Shown here in pieces: positions 30,871-43,491 of a DNA stretch of 64,000 bases. This DNA comes from Azolla caroliniana (lineage: Eukaryota; Polypodiophyta), in contig JBHGNT010000009.1 in assembly GCA_043228905.1 (NCBI GenBank), positions 22,072,001-22,136,000 of the forward strand, given 5' to 3'. The notes under the pieces are model-generated. The model saw nothing but the letters and a program-made list of their open reading frames with translations, was not told the DNA's origin and made no database searches. How positions within the stretch are numbered: position 1 is the first letter of the stretch; each line of letters opens with the position of its first letter. A program made the position numbers and the translations under genes.

Positions 30871-33724
30871 AGGAGCAAAAGTAGTGATTCTAAGTGTGCC
30901 TTGTAGATTTTTGCAAACTTTACATTATACCTAAGGAACATCCAAATTTTGTATTCTACATATTAAATGCGTTCTAGGATACTCCCACGCATCCAAAATA
31001 TATTCTGCATTCTGGAAATCCCATTTTTAAAATGAAAGCATTTTGGACCCACTTTTGTAATTCTTCTTAACCATGTTTAAGGTTTATTTTGAATGAAGAA
31101 AAAAAGATATTGGTTTTTTTTGGCAAAGTGAATTTCTTATGTTTCTTTCCTTCGATTTGTTTCAACTTGCATTCCGGTCTATCTTCACCATCAATTGTCA
31201 CTAAGATTTGGTAAAAGCATTTCAATAATTTCACTAATGAGCCCCTAAATTGAACATGCATATTATGTTGTCTCAAAGTGCACATCATTGAGAGCACGAT
31301 ATCGACAAAGCTCTTCCTCCACATCAATGGCATGAGCCAAGGGTTTCAGGCCATTGCATCCCTATTGGTAGCAAACTAAGCAAGAGTGTTTGTCAATTAG
31401 TCTTATGCATCTCATTGACAACCATAACAAAAAGAGGAGTGATTAAGGTGTACCTAACTAGTGCTTAACCTAATCACTTTACTCTCTCAAGTGAAAGATT
31501 AAGGAAATGGGAGTAGGATCTCAAGCTTAGGTTATAATAAGAGAGAAAACTCAACCTGGAAGAAGAGCTACAATAGTCGCAAAAAGTGACTTTTATAACG
31601 TTTTACAATGAGGTTTGACCCTTTTCAAATTGGGGTAGCCCTTTGGCCTAGACCTTTGAAATAAGTTTTGTTCTATTCCCTTTTTCTCTAATGTTCTGTT
31701 GAGCTCGGTCCCTAAGTTAGGACCAATGTCTTCATGAATCATGTTATGTACGACGAGTACTTTAACACATATTGTCACTAATATTTGATAAAGTGTGCAA
31801 ACACATAAATATCCAATATGTTCTATTGATATTAAAGTATTGAATATATTCTAACTATTTAATGCATTAAGTCTTTAGAATACGTATCCTAAGTACTTTA
31901 GAATACGTACCCTAAGTCCTAATAGCATATGTCTTGTACACATATAGTATGTTACAAATGTTACAACCATGCACAAGACAATAAATCACATAGCTTCTTC
32001 ATAGTTGGCATGCATCGTACCTCGAGTACTCTTGTCCAACAAAATATTGGTGGACGTAAAGTTATTGTGGATGAGCTTCTTACTCAGAAAATAGATGTGA
32101 ACTTGTGAGTTCATTGTCGATGACAATTTCTACTTCTTCTCTATTTGACAACTTCCTTCTTCCATAAACTTGATCAACTACGAAATTCTTCCATGTGTGA
32201 GCTAGGTAATAGCACCACAATGGTAATGGTTGATCATGTTGACGCATATGAATAAGTTATTCTTGAATGAGAATGGCAAAGAACAACGCCATGCAAACAA
32301 CAAAAGGTATGGATTGAGAAGCAACCCTCGCTCCCCAATACAATGATAAGAAACTTGATGAGGGAGTTCTTATGCAATGAAAATAGATAAAGTGGAAGCA
32401 TACATGTGTGTACTGAATGTTATAAACTTATATCCTACCAACAATTAATAGAGCTTTTTAATGAAATTTGCTAAGCAATTGGGGTAAACCGAATTCACAA
32501 AGTAATTAATTTTACCCAATACGAGTTTGAGGCATCTTAACATGTGTCAGACTCATATGATCCATTTCGATCAAAGCAAATTTGGTTACGGGAATATGTC
32601 ATCATTTTAAGAATGACTTTGATATATTTCATGTTGCAAAGTTCTTTTCTACAAGGTTCTATGACAATGATTTGGACAAAGTAGATGATACACAAGTATG
32701 TGGGAATGTGTTATGCAATCATTTTTTGGAAGGAATGATTCTTGTTTCGTCATTATCTTACGTTACATTGGAAAGAGGTTCTTTTAAAATAGAATAAGAT
32801 CAAAAACAAAATTGGAAATGGGCTCTCTTTGAATTTTAAGTTTATTCATATTTGTGGCAATCAATGCACCAAATGAGGAAATTATAATTTGAAAGAAGCT
32901 ATGTTTGAAGAATGCTTTGAAGCTTAGAAGGGTATGAAGAATAGACAAATTGGATCATTGACAAGAGCATAATGTCAATCAATGAATATGTGATGACGTG
33001 TATATAAATATCATTTTTCTATGATGTTATGCAAGTTTATATAGTTAATATTTTTTTGTAGTGGATTACATCATCTTCTTGTATCATTATGTAGGTTTCA
33101 AAATGAAGTTATATTTGGTTTTATTATACCTTGTTCTAAAAATATTACATGGCATTTTCTATAATATCATCTAGATTTATGGAAGTGTCTTACATTTATG
33201 CTTTCAGACAATTAACAAAAGTTTTGGAATGTCAGTGGAATTCCAAGCTGGAAAATCTCCATTCCAATAAGATTGCATTTTTCTTCAATTGTAGATTGTA
33301 CGGCAAATCCTAATGTTGCTCATGGATGGGATGTGAGATTGATGGTATTTAATGCTATGGCGTTGATAAGAATACGAACATCTAGATACTACTATTCTTC
33401 AAGAATTGTTCTAGAATCTAGACCTATGTAGTGTCAATTTGATATGTTGCAAGGATTTATTCATATGTTCAATGAAACTCACAAGTTACAACTATAGTCA
33501 TGGCCAAGGCGAAGACAAATGCAAAGAAGCATCAAAATATATGAAAGGATTGGATCAAAAACTAATAAGAACCATGACACACCCAAATATTTCGTTCATA
33601 AAAATCTATGTTTTTCTTACTCGCCATGCTACATAGTGATGACATGTATACATTTTCTTTCTTTCTCTAACCATATTGAATATGGAATAAATATCTTAAT
33701 ACTTCCCCTTCATGCCATTGTCAC
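30871..33724. other. Intergenic, no gene supported
   Basis: AT-rich, short ORFs only. The minus-strand 88-aa ORF at 31067-31333 has no recognisable domain. Confidence 0.5.
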
Positions 33725-34960
33725 CATATACCTAATAACTCTTTGAATATTTTGAACTTTCTTTTTGCCATTGCTTTATTAAATTGAAATATCTCTTGGT
33801 ACAAGGTCTCATCATATTTCATAAGTATCACATTCTCAACAATAATGTCTCTTTTGAAGCGAAAATGTAATTCTATATGTTTGGTTCTCTCACCATGCAC
33901 ATGTTTTTCAGTAGAGCAATACAACCCAAGATGTTTGATCAACATTAATAGATCACCTTGAGGAATGCCTATCCTGATTAGACGTCTTCTCATCCTCGGT
34001 ATTTCTTTAGCAAACGCCAAGGAAGACGTAACATGGCAAGAAATTATCGGTCTTTTCCTCTCAATGATGGTATTCCTCGTGCAAGGATTAAACCATAACC
34101 AAACATTGACTTTCTTACACCGAGATCACCTACCTAATCAACATTGAGTATGCGCATAATATCAAATTATCAAAATATAATGTAACCACATGATCTTCAA
34201 TATTGTTTAAAAATCTTATTATTGTTTTAGTTGCAATACACTCCCCTTTAACAAAGATCAATATTGCACCTCCTCAATAGATTTACTATTTATGAGATAT
34301 TTAGAGGGATACTTTTGTTGAAAATGAGGTGGGGATTATGAACACTTTGGTGAGAAGGCCAAAGTGAGGGTTGCTGAAATTTTGATGGTCTATGATGTAA
34401 TTTGTTTGCTAACTAATGCGAAGAGTGTTTTTTTGGGGGATAAAAAACACATAAAGCACACATCATTTGCATTTCTCTTTATATTATGCTTTCCATTTGT
34501 TTCTTTCCGTATATAGGTTGATGTATGCAAATCCATGAAACATACTACAAGTGGGGAACTTACACCATTTGCATTTTCATGCTCAAATCCTTTTAGCATA
34601 TTTTCAATTGTTTCTAGTTGTCTCGGAGCATAGACTACACATTTCAATCTTTGAACCATGTCCTATCCTTTCTCAAAGCCTAGACATTGCTTCATGTATA
34701 GTTGTTCTTGTAAAGTTACGTTAGGGAAGTAATGTTTACATCCATATGATGTATGTTAAGTTTCATAGCATTTACTAGAGTTAAAACAAGTTCCACACTT
34801 CTTAATTTGACACTTCTTCATAATCATTTTGTTTCTTTTGAGAAAAAAAGAGTAGCAAGTCTTCCTTTAAATCATTTCAACCCAATTTTATTTTTTTAAA
34901 AATTCTATTGATTCATGTATTTCCAACCAAGTTTTGGCATGTTGGACATTTTACTAGCTC
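33725..34960 (-). pseudogene. Decayed Ty1/copia pol (RT and RNase H)
   Basis: On the minus strand, RT-start homology (TWLEIHESIEFL) lies near 34940, the HHMDVN segment near 34770 and a CVVYAPRQLE segment (the LYGLKQSPRQW position) near 34620. RNase H follows: VGDLGVRKSMFGYG (~34120) and HGERTKHIELHF (~33890), ending at FKELLGI (~33730). It has many stops and deletions; the YVDD loop was not found. It is a different copia lineage from 6370-9178. Confidence 0.75.
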
Positions 34961-35261
34961 ATACGTTCATATATCTTTAAATGATTGGTTGCATTGTTTC
35001 CAACCCATAATTATGATGTTATTGTGTATCGTTACTAGTGTCGCGGTTTACATGGTTGGATCAAAGTCATACGTTTAAGCGAAACCCAAGCTTAATCCTC
35101 ATCAAGGCCCAACTTCGTCTCATAGATTGTACTTGATCTTCCATTGATGCTATAAATCTATTTGTTTATATGTATCTCTCTCAAAGGTCATAATATGTTA
35201 AACTATCTCTCTTCTCTGCATGTCACATGTTATATATATTTTTTCAAAACAAAATATACTT

Positions 35262-36450
35262 CCATTATTTATTTTTTTCCAAAAAGATTTCCTTCATTAG
35301 TATTAAGAATAAACGCCGGAAGGCTACAAAATGTATAACTAGAGAGTGTTATATACAAAAAGGATGATCAGGGCAAGGGCCAGGGGTGATGATATTTCCA
35401 GATTTGTCCTTGAGAGGAGACCGTGAATAGAGGCAACTTCCTCCATAACTACAATATTTTTTTCCTTTTCTTAAGAACAATCTCCGAAGAGCCCGACATA
35501 TTATCATATTGCCCACACACTACCGCCAATAAGGTCTCCCATAATTACAACAATATATCTGAGAAAAGGGGAATTATGGAATCATATCGTCTTTTACAAC
35601 GATACTTCCATAAAGTCCATAATGTAACCGTAGATATTGTTTTCCATACATGGGTTGCACGAATTTGCTTTCGAGGTTGCTGAAAAGGGGAGACAGATAT
35701 TAGATGCCTATTGATGAGTGTCTTAGCCTCTAGAGCATCATCTGCCTCATACAATAAGAAACTGGAATGGAGAACCCCCCATACCACTGATCCCCAAGAG
35801 AAGAGGCAACCTGCATTAATTGTCAAGAATAAAGAAAGAATTTTATTCCATCCCTGTTGGGCGAGTGAACAGGACTAGAGAGCATGCTTGGTAGTTTCCT
35901 GCAAGTCACCACAATAACTACATTATCTAAGAACAGTTGTCACATTTCCTTTCAATGACTGACCTACTGCTAGTGTTGCATGTAGTAAACGCCATATGAA
36001 GAGAATGTGTTTTGTTGGTCCTATAAAAGACCAAATCCATTTCCAGTAAGCCTTCAAATGATTGCTTGAAACACCCCACTTACTCTAGTACTTTTGAACT
36101 ACATGAATTGGAATATTCTTAGACATGAGTAAGCTTCTACCAAATTTTACAGTATACTGAAAGAACATAAGTTTTTGCATTGGATCCATCATGGGACTAG
36201 TCTCACATCAGCCTATTAACTGGTTGTCGTGCATATAACCAAAGCATATCCCACAAATGGGCTATTGACGGTTGTGGATCCAAGAGCCATTTCTTACCAA
36301 TTTTGGTAATCACCCAAATTGGAACTACGAGTAGGTTTTGTAGTAAATTTTGAGGGTGTATAAGGCTGCAATTTATTATCCTGCTGAATATGGAAATAAA
36401 AAATACACTCGTATGTAGAAATTCCTTTAACAAAGAGCATCATGCCATTC
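35262..36450 (-). pseudogene. LINE 3' end with zf-RVT domain
   Basis: The minus strand encodes the zinc-finger region typical of plant LINE RT C-termini: IGPTKHILFIWRLLHATLAV (~36020), then ETTKHALWSC and the QQGWNKI segment (~35900). The open stretch 35826-35548 (TISTVTLWTLWKYRCKRRY) follows. The part before it (36433-36203) is RT-like but shifted. A poly-T on the plus strand at ~35270 marks the tail. The tail-proximal ATTTCCTTCATTAGTATTA resembles the 3' ends of the LINEs at 39613 and 41000. Confidence 0.78.
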
Positions 36451-39400
36451 GTAAGGCAACCTACTTCCATTAGTTTTTAAAAAGGTATATTAGCTACAAC
36501 ATACAAAACAATTCCAACCCTCTGTTTGCATCTGGTTCAGCATGTACTGAAGATCTTCATCATAACCATACCAACATACCATACTCAGGATATCCACAGG
36601 GTATCCACAAAGTAGATCCATGTTCCACATACCCTATTATGAGTATATTGCATGTCACTACATCTCACTTTTGAAGGATACATACATAAATATCCCATCT
36701 TGACTTTGCAACAAGTCGTGATAGCATAATCTAGGCACATTTTGCATGCATGTCTATCAAAGCATTACCAAGAGATCGATCTCTTTCGTACCCATCTTTA
36801 GCAATCTCCTTGACCTTTGTCCCAATTACCCATCTTTGAATAGGCAACACTCACCCTTATAAAAAACTCAAGAAGTATGCTTCATCTTTCCACATCAACC
36901 ATCTCACTGTTACCTCCAAATTCATGTAATGAACATTGTAGTTTATCCTTCGTTCGAAATGTGAGCATGTCCTCTGGTTCCCTAATGAGAACAATTTTCC
37001 TTTGTTTTCCTTTAACCTATTCTCCACCTTTGTAATAAAACGCGGTGGGCTGCCTTGATTGACCATCTTCATGTCGAAATTGACCATCTTCATCTCCATG
37101 ACCATCGAGAAAATACTCTCTCCGATTATCACCAAATTTTTATACCTCACATGACATAGGTTATATTGAATTTGTGAAGCGATAATAAATTCTCTCTCTC
37201 TCTCTCTCTAACTCTAATCGACGCAATTATGGTTAAGGTTACAATTTCCTTATGACACTTTGTCGTCCAGTAATTATCACGTCAAAAACATTGAAATGTT
37301 CCATGGGTATGGTAGTGATATCATTACAAAAAAACAAGCCGTATTTGGATGATCTAACCTATTTAATTTATATTAAGGATGATGCTAGGGTCAACCCATC
37401 GTTGAGAATATGATAAGCCTCATTGCATTGTGGAACAATTTTCTCTCTATATAATTAAGTGTCATTATATCTAAAAGATTAGTTGGTCATTCTTTTTCCT
37501 CCTGTTTGACCATGGTGAATTGCCCACGGCAAGTCATGTAAGGAACCCACATCTATTTGCAATAAACATGTGTTACAATCAAGAGAAACCAACATTGGGC
37601 CATTCATTCATGACATGTATAAAGAGGAAAATGGGTATTAGTTTTTTATATCATTTTGTCCATTAAATAGGAAGGACGTTTATTATTGAGCACATAAGAC
37701 CAAGGAATAGGAATGAAATGAAAATTACTCTTGTTTTGAAAATTTCCTCTCCCCAACCAAAATCATAAAATCCAATTGGCTCTAATTTTTAAAAAAGCCA
37801 ATAAGACAATTGTTAATGTTTTCTTGTTGGCTAAAGAGGACGTAGTGAGTTCACTCACTTATCTTCAACTAGGTCACAAATAATAGTGATTGATATGCCC
37901 AAATTACTTGGGAAGGGCATACTAAATACTATCGTGGATTATTGCGCAATCACAATATTGTTTTGAATAGTCATTGGATATAGACGCCATTAAAAACGCT
38001 TAGTCGCACCATGATATGAGGTTAGTGTTCTAATGTGAAAGAGATCCACACCTACCTAATCATATGAGTGTCATTTATTCACTTGTTATGGATAGATATA
38101 TGTTGTAAACGCTAGTATAGGCGTCCCCTTAATACATTATGGATTGAGAAGATTAAGTGGTTGAGCCTTCAATTGGGGTGTTTGAATACTAATTTGCATC
38201 ATTGATTGGGAGAGGATTATTTAGAAACTCTAACAAAAATCAACTTGACTTTGCCATTTTAATACAATAATTCTGAATTTGAACTAATGAACTTGTGGTT
38301 TTTACTAGCATTTAACTCAACTAGAACTTGTCGCTCCGTGGTTTTTATTACATTAGATAATTTTGTAATGAACCTCGACTCTTGGTTTTCAAACATTCAC
38401 CAAATCATGGTTTTTTATTTTTTAAATATTCTTGTTATGAAAGTACGAGGTCAATCACAACAATAGCATGAGGCTATGACCCAACAACACTGTCAAGCAC
38501 TAGTAGTATAAATCGAGAATAACGTGAAATCAAATTGCAGGAAGATGTTGATGACAATACACAATTAAAAAGTAATGCATTCTTGATTGCGATGAAGAAA
38601 ACACATTGGTCGAGTAAAAAAACATGGAGCGATCAAAAGTGTAAAAGAGCCCTTGATATATAAGGTTGCTCATCGTTGCACATCCTTTCCACCTAGGGTA
38701 CCTTGCAATACAATTTTCCTAAATACATTCAAATAATTTATTTGACGGGTAAGGGTCTTGGCAAACATAATGACATTTGGCAATAGCCCAATAGAGCCAA
38801 TAATGACATACAAACATTTATTATCATCATACCTTGACGAGAGGGCACATAAGCATTGTCGTGTCAACCAGATTCAATGTAAAGGTGAGAGATTAATGGT
38901 TGGGGTTCATAAGAGTTATAGAACATTGGGGTTGTGCAATTGGTTTAAAGGTGTCAAATGGGAATCTCACTCAATGGACAATCCAAAAGATCAAGGGAAA
39001 ATCCTTGTATTGGAAGTCACAAGCTTGGTCGTTTCATTGAAGGCTTAAAAGCGATGCGATAAGTTAGGAGCTTATGGTTTTATATGCACATGCCAACATT
39101 GTTACCATGGGCAAGAAGGGGAAATGAAAGGTTAACAACCTCGACGCAACTTATGTTATGAAAACGAGAGGATAAAATGGGATTGCCTTGGGTAGCACGG
39201 AACCATTGTTGCACTCCAAAAAGCCTTTGGGTGGATTCAATATTAAGTTCTCCATTCCTAGAATGATGGTGGCATTTCCCCAAAAACATGTTGGGATTAA
39301 ATTTTGAAAAAATGAAGTTAGTGACCTCTTTGGTTGATAAAAGTGAACAATGGTAGACAAATGAAATGTTCAAGATCAAGAATAGTTAAACACTTGGTAA

Positions 39401-39589
39401 CTTCTTGGTTAGGTTGAGGAGTGGCAGGCACCTTTGTATTTGAGGCACAATTTGGAGGGAGAAGCAATTGAAAGGTATGTTACTGTGGCACATCTCATAG
39501 TTGGAAACCTTAAGAATGTTTTATCACCCACTTGGTTCCAAATGTGTGAATTGTTAAGGCAAAATATTTGTATTTTATCTTGGCCTTCC
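36451..39589. other. Intergenic, no gene supported
   Basis: AT-rich. The part to ~37150 may continue the LINE upstream. A (TC)n tract lies at 37189-37209. No other feature recognised. Confidence 0.5.
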
Positions 39590-40620
39590 CCGCCCTAAAA
39601 AAAAATCCTCTCATTAGTGTAAACAATTTACAAGGTTTCGATTCCTATGTGATTGGTGGAGGAAACAACCATTTTGGTGGCTGAAAGTGCCAGAAAGGAG
39701 TGCCATTCTTGGAGGTCATAAGTGTTGAGAAATCGTTTCGGAATTTAAATCACAATGAACAGACAATGCTGAAATGCGAATCACACAAATAGATAGACAA
39801 CTATGCATAGAGATTTACGTGGAAACCCTAAAACGAGAGAAAACCATGGGAATAGATCTTCACTATGGATAGTGGATATACAACACTGAGGGGGTTACAA
39901 CACTCTGTCGAGTGTATCAGCCACGCAGGGCTCTTCGCGTCTGCTGTTACTCACACAGCTATGGCGCGACGCCCACTTCTCTCACACACTCACAATTATT
40001 ATGTTCTCTTCTATTCCACATCTTAAAGTTTGCCCTAGTTGCATATATACTTACACAACTTTCTGGCCATTTACATACCTAGCCCTCATGGGGCGCACAT
40101 TGAGACCATTTACAAGTATAGTCTCCCGAGTTGGCTATATACACGATTCTGGTTTCGGCCTCGGCCGAGTCCCTCATCAACTCAGCTCCTCTCTCTCCCC
40201 ATTCAGAGTGTCCTGTTTCCTAACATCATCATTGTTATTACCATAATAATAATAACAGTCGAATCCTCAAACAATCGAATCACTATTTTCGACCCTTCGA
40301 CAGTCGGCTTTCCAAACAGTCGGCTCTTCCTCCCACTAGAGGGACATATTCCCAACAATAAGTGGAGTAGTTGTTCACAAAGTAAGAAACTGATGGCGTT
40401 GAGCAGCTTTATTGTCAGAATCTCCAACAATACAATGTCATTGACCCTTCAAAGTATGAACTATGTCCAACCAAACACTTTTTACCATTTCAGTTGGTGA
40501 GGCTTTAACTTGATGGAAAGCGAGAGAGCAATGTAATATGCAGTTGTACTACTTAATATATCCTATAATGGTTGGATCTCCTTCAGTATCCCTAAAAGCT
40601 ACATTGGCACTAGTGGAAGT
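39590..40620 (-). pseudogene. LINE C-terminal fragment, split by a solo LTR
   Basis: 39613-39722 plus 40363-40604 align with the LINE fragment at 40982-41367, for example CAACAATACAATGTCATTG versus CAACAATACCATCCCATTG and AAAGTATGAACTATGTC in both. Stops are present. The solo LTR at 39723-40357 interrupts it cleanly. Confidence 0.85.
39718..40362 (-). mobile_element. Solo copia LTR with ATAAG target duplication
   Basis: 635 bp (39723-40357), on the minus strand TGTTGGGAATATGTCCC...TTCTCAACA, between ATAAG at 39718-39722 and 40358-40362. It belongs to the same broad LTR group as 21288 and 22998. A complete element was lost by LTR-LTR recombination. Confidence 0.93.
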
Positions 40621-40968
40621 GCACGAACAATTTTAGATTTGGTGTAAAAACCATGGTCCACAGATTCGGCGTCATAATGAAAAGTAGAGCGGACAAGTGA
40701 CAGTCCAAACCACCATGCCCCATGTGACTACCGATGGGGGAAAGTAAGCAAATATTCTAAGGAGGTGTTGCCATGCCAGTTGAGATTCGATACAATCCCA
40801 TAGACAGTGAGTTTAAGCTTGTAAATGACAACAACCACATCTAGAGGATACTCCCATCTTATGCAACCATGTGACAACAAGTAATGCTCGATGTACAAGT
40901 AACAATTGTACATGCAATATTTGTTGTGCATGTTTTCTTGCCGATAGGTTAACCTAGAACTTAGCCAT

Positions 40969-41380
40969 AACTTGGCCTTTTTTATTATTATTAAAGAAGA
41001 TATCCTTTCATTAGTGTAACCATTTTTACAAGATTTTAAATTCTATGTGATCGGTGGGGGAAACAACCATTTCGGAGGTTGAAAATGCCAATAAGGATTA
41101 CCATAATTGGATGTCATGAATGGAGTAGCTTTCCATATAATGATAAACTCATGCCATTGAGCAATTTTAGCATCAAAATCTCCAACAATACCATCCCATT
41201 GTCCCTTCAAAGTATGAACTATGTCTAACCAAAGATTTGAAACCAATTCAACCGGTAGTGTTTTAAATTGATGGAAAATGAGAGAGTACCGAACCTTCCA
41301 AATGTGATATATAGTGGTACTACTCAGTATCTCCCATACTGGTTGGACTTCCTTTCGTGTTCCTGCAAACTTGGCCTTTT
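40969..41380 (-). mobile_element. 5'-truncated LINE with 13-bp target duplications
   Basis: Body 40982-41367 between AACTTGGCCTTTT at 40969-40981 and 41368-41380. The 3' end has a (TAA)n/poly-A tail, seen as TTTATTATTATTAAAG on the plus strand. The minus-strand ORF (WEILSSTTIYHIWKVRYS...PPKWLFP) matches the LINE end at 12630-13049. Confidence 0.85.
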
Positions 41381-41479
41381 CATCATGTCTCCTCAAAAGT
41401 CTATCAAATCTCGATTAAGATACAAAGGTCGTTTGTCTTCGAGTTATTTCTGGTTGTTTTTCCTCTTTTTGCAATAAAT

Positions 41480-41635
41480 ACGTCTCAAGTCTATTTATGA
41501 AGTACACACACACACAGATGATCACAAAATAGGTGTAAACAATGGCCTCATACAATTGGGACGGGAGGAGGCAAGGATTAGCTTTAGCACAAGGCGAGAG
41601 CTTCGAGACTGTGATGAAACACTTACAAACATGCG

Positions 41636-41667
<32 letters not shown>

Positions 41668-42440
41668 ATATGTACATAATAAGATGGAGGACGAACATAC
41701 ATACATACAATAATTATAATACCATACCATAACATACATACATACATGCCAATCACATAGAGTTAAAGATATTGTAAAATGGTTACACTAATGACATGAT
41801 ATCTTCATTAGAAAAAAAAAACATACATACATACATACGTACGTACGTACATTCATATACACATACATATACATACATACATACATACATACATACATAC
41901 ATTCATTCATTCATATACACATACACATACATACATACATACATAGTACGTAAAATTCGTGTTTGTCTAGCATAACATTCGTTTTCCTACGTTGGAAAAC
42001 GAATGCGGATGTTATTCAAACATTCTTGTGTTTTTTTCCCCCCATTTTTTAAAATGTTTTTCTTTTGTTTTTTTATTCCCCATTTTTTAGGCTTATTTAC
42101 CTCATAATAAATAGGTAATCCAAAACTATGGTATTTATCATTCGTTGAGGATGTTTTCCTTGAGCGAATGATTGAAACATTCGCGAATGCGAATGAACGT
42201 ATGGTTCATACTATGCATACATACATATATATACATACATACATACATATACATACATACATACATACACACACAGATACATAGATATGTACATACACAC
42301 ATACATAGATACATAGATACACATACATACATACATACATACATACATACATACATACATTACATAGAAAACAGACATATATGTAGATGGATGAGGCAAG
42401 TCAAAGAAAAAGAAACATACACATCGATTTTAAGCTTCCA
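41480..42440. repeat. Microsatellite cluster (ACAT, CA, ACGT) upstream of RAD21
   Basis: (CA)n at 41640-41669, (ACAT)n with ACGT units at 41818-41947 and (ACAT)n at 42207-42366. No gene. The DNA between holds the CATTCG palindromes. Confidence 0.93.
41976..42005. other. Perfect 12-bp inverted repeat
   Basis: CATTCGTTTTCC and GGAAAACGAATG separated by TACGTT. The palindrome CATTCGCGAATG follows at 42178-42189, with several single CATTCG/CGAATG between. Confidence 0.85.
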
Positions 42441-42551
42441 TCACGTTGTCGCCGTTTCTCACCCACTCTTCTCTTCTCTCTCTCTTCTCTGTTCTCTCTC
42501 TCTCTCTGTCTCTGTCTCTGTCTCTGTCTCTCTTCTCTGTTCTCTTCCTCC

Positions 42552-42591
<40 letters not shown>

Positions 42592-43172
42592 CTCTGTGTC
42601 TGTGTCTGTGCCCCCCGCTCCTCCCTCGACCCCAGACCTTCGCTGTGCCGTTTCCCCCCCCCCCCCCCTTTTTTGTTCTCTCCTCACAAATTCTCGCCCC
42701 TCCTCCTCTGCTCTTTTCTTCTTCCTCCCCCCCCCCCCCCCCCCTTTTCTCTGTCAATTTCGCATCTTTAGGTCGTGATTTAGGGTTCCCTCCACGGAAT
42801 ACACAGTGGGTCCTCCCTATGTTTGCGAAATTCCCTGTTTTGCCCCACCCCCTCGTGCTCAGCATAGCTTGTTCCGAGCGTCTACAGTGATGACAGGGAA
42901 AATTGGAAGAAGGCACACACAGATGCAGACATTAGGGTTTCTGTACTGGCGCATAGAAGCACAGAAATTCGGCCATTTTTGGATAAAGTTTCTCTAAATT
43001 CTGCTTGTCTAAGCTATACATGTATATGGAATAGAGCGAATTGGTATAGTATATGATCTGATCTCGATGAAATAGCATAGGAGAAGAATTCTCACAGAAT
43101 ACAGATTGCCCTGAGCTTCTCTGTTAAGAAATTACGAATTAATATATACCGAGTCAAGTATATATATATATA
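42441..43172 (+). promoter_or_regulatory. CT-rich upstream region and probable leader of RAD21
   Basis: Long TCTCTC/TGTCTC tracts (42474-42606), two poly-C runs (42653-42668 and 42727-42744), then ordinary sequence to the ATG. CT-rich leaders are common in plant genes. The transcription start and any leader intron cannot be placed. The long ORFs here on both strands come from low complexity. Confidence 0.5.
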
Positions 43173-43454
43173 ATGTTCTACTCACAGTTTATATTAGCTA
43201 AGAAAGGTCCTTTGGGCACTATATGGATTGCTGCCCATCTCGAAAGGAAACTCAGGAAGAATCAAGTTGCAGAGACTGATATTGGAGTAACAGTTGGTAA
43301 GTGAAATGACTCTCCTTTTTTGGTCATTCCTCTATGGTTTTCTTAATGTTAGTTAAAATGTATACATAGGTTTTATGAGCTTAATCATAATGTGTGCGTA
43401 ATAAATGTCATTTTCATGACTTTTGATGCAATGATGTGCACTACCAAACGAACA

Positions 43455-43491
<37 letters not shown>

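Noticed and set aside
42401-42916. ORFs of 110-199 aa upstream of RAD21 on both strands
   Set aside because: Low-complexity CT and poly-C tracts; no domain and no codon bias.
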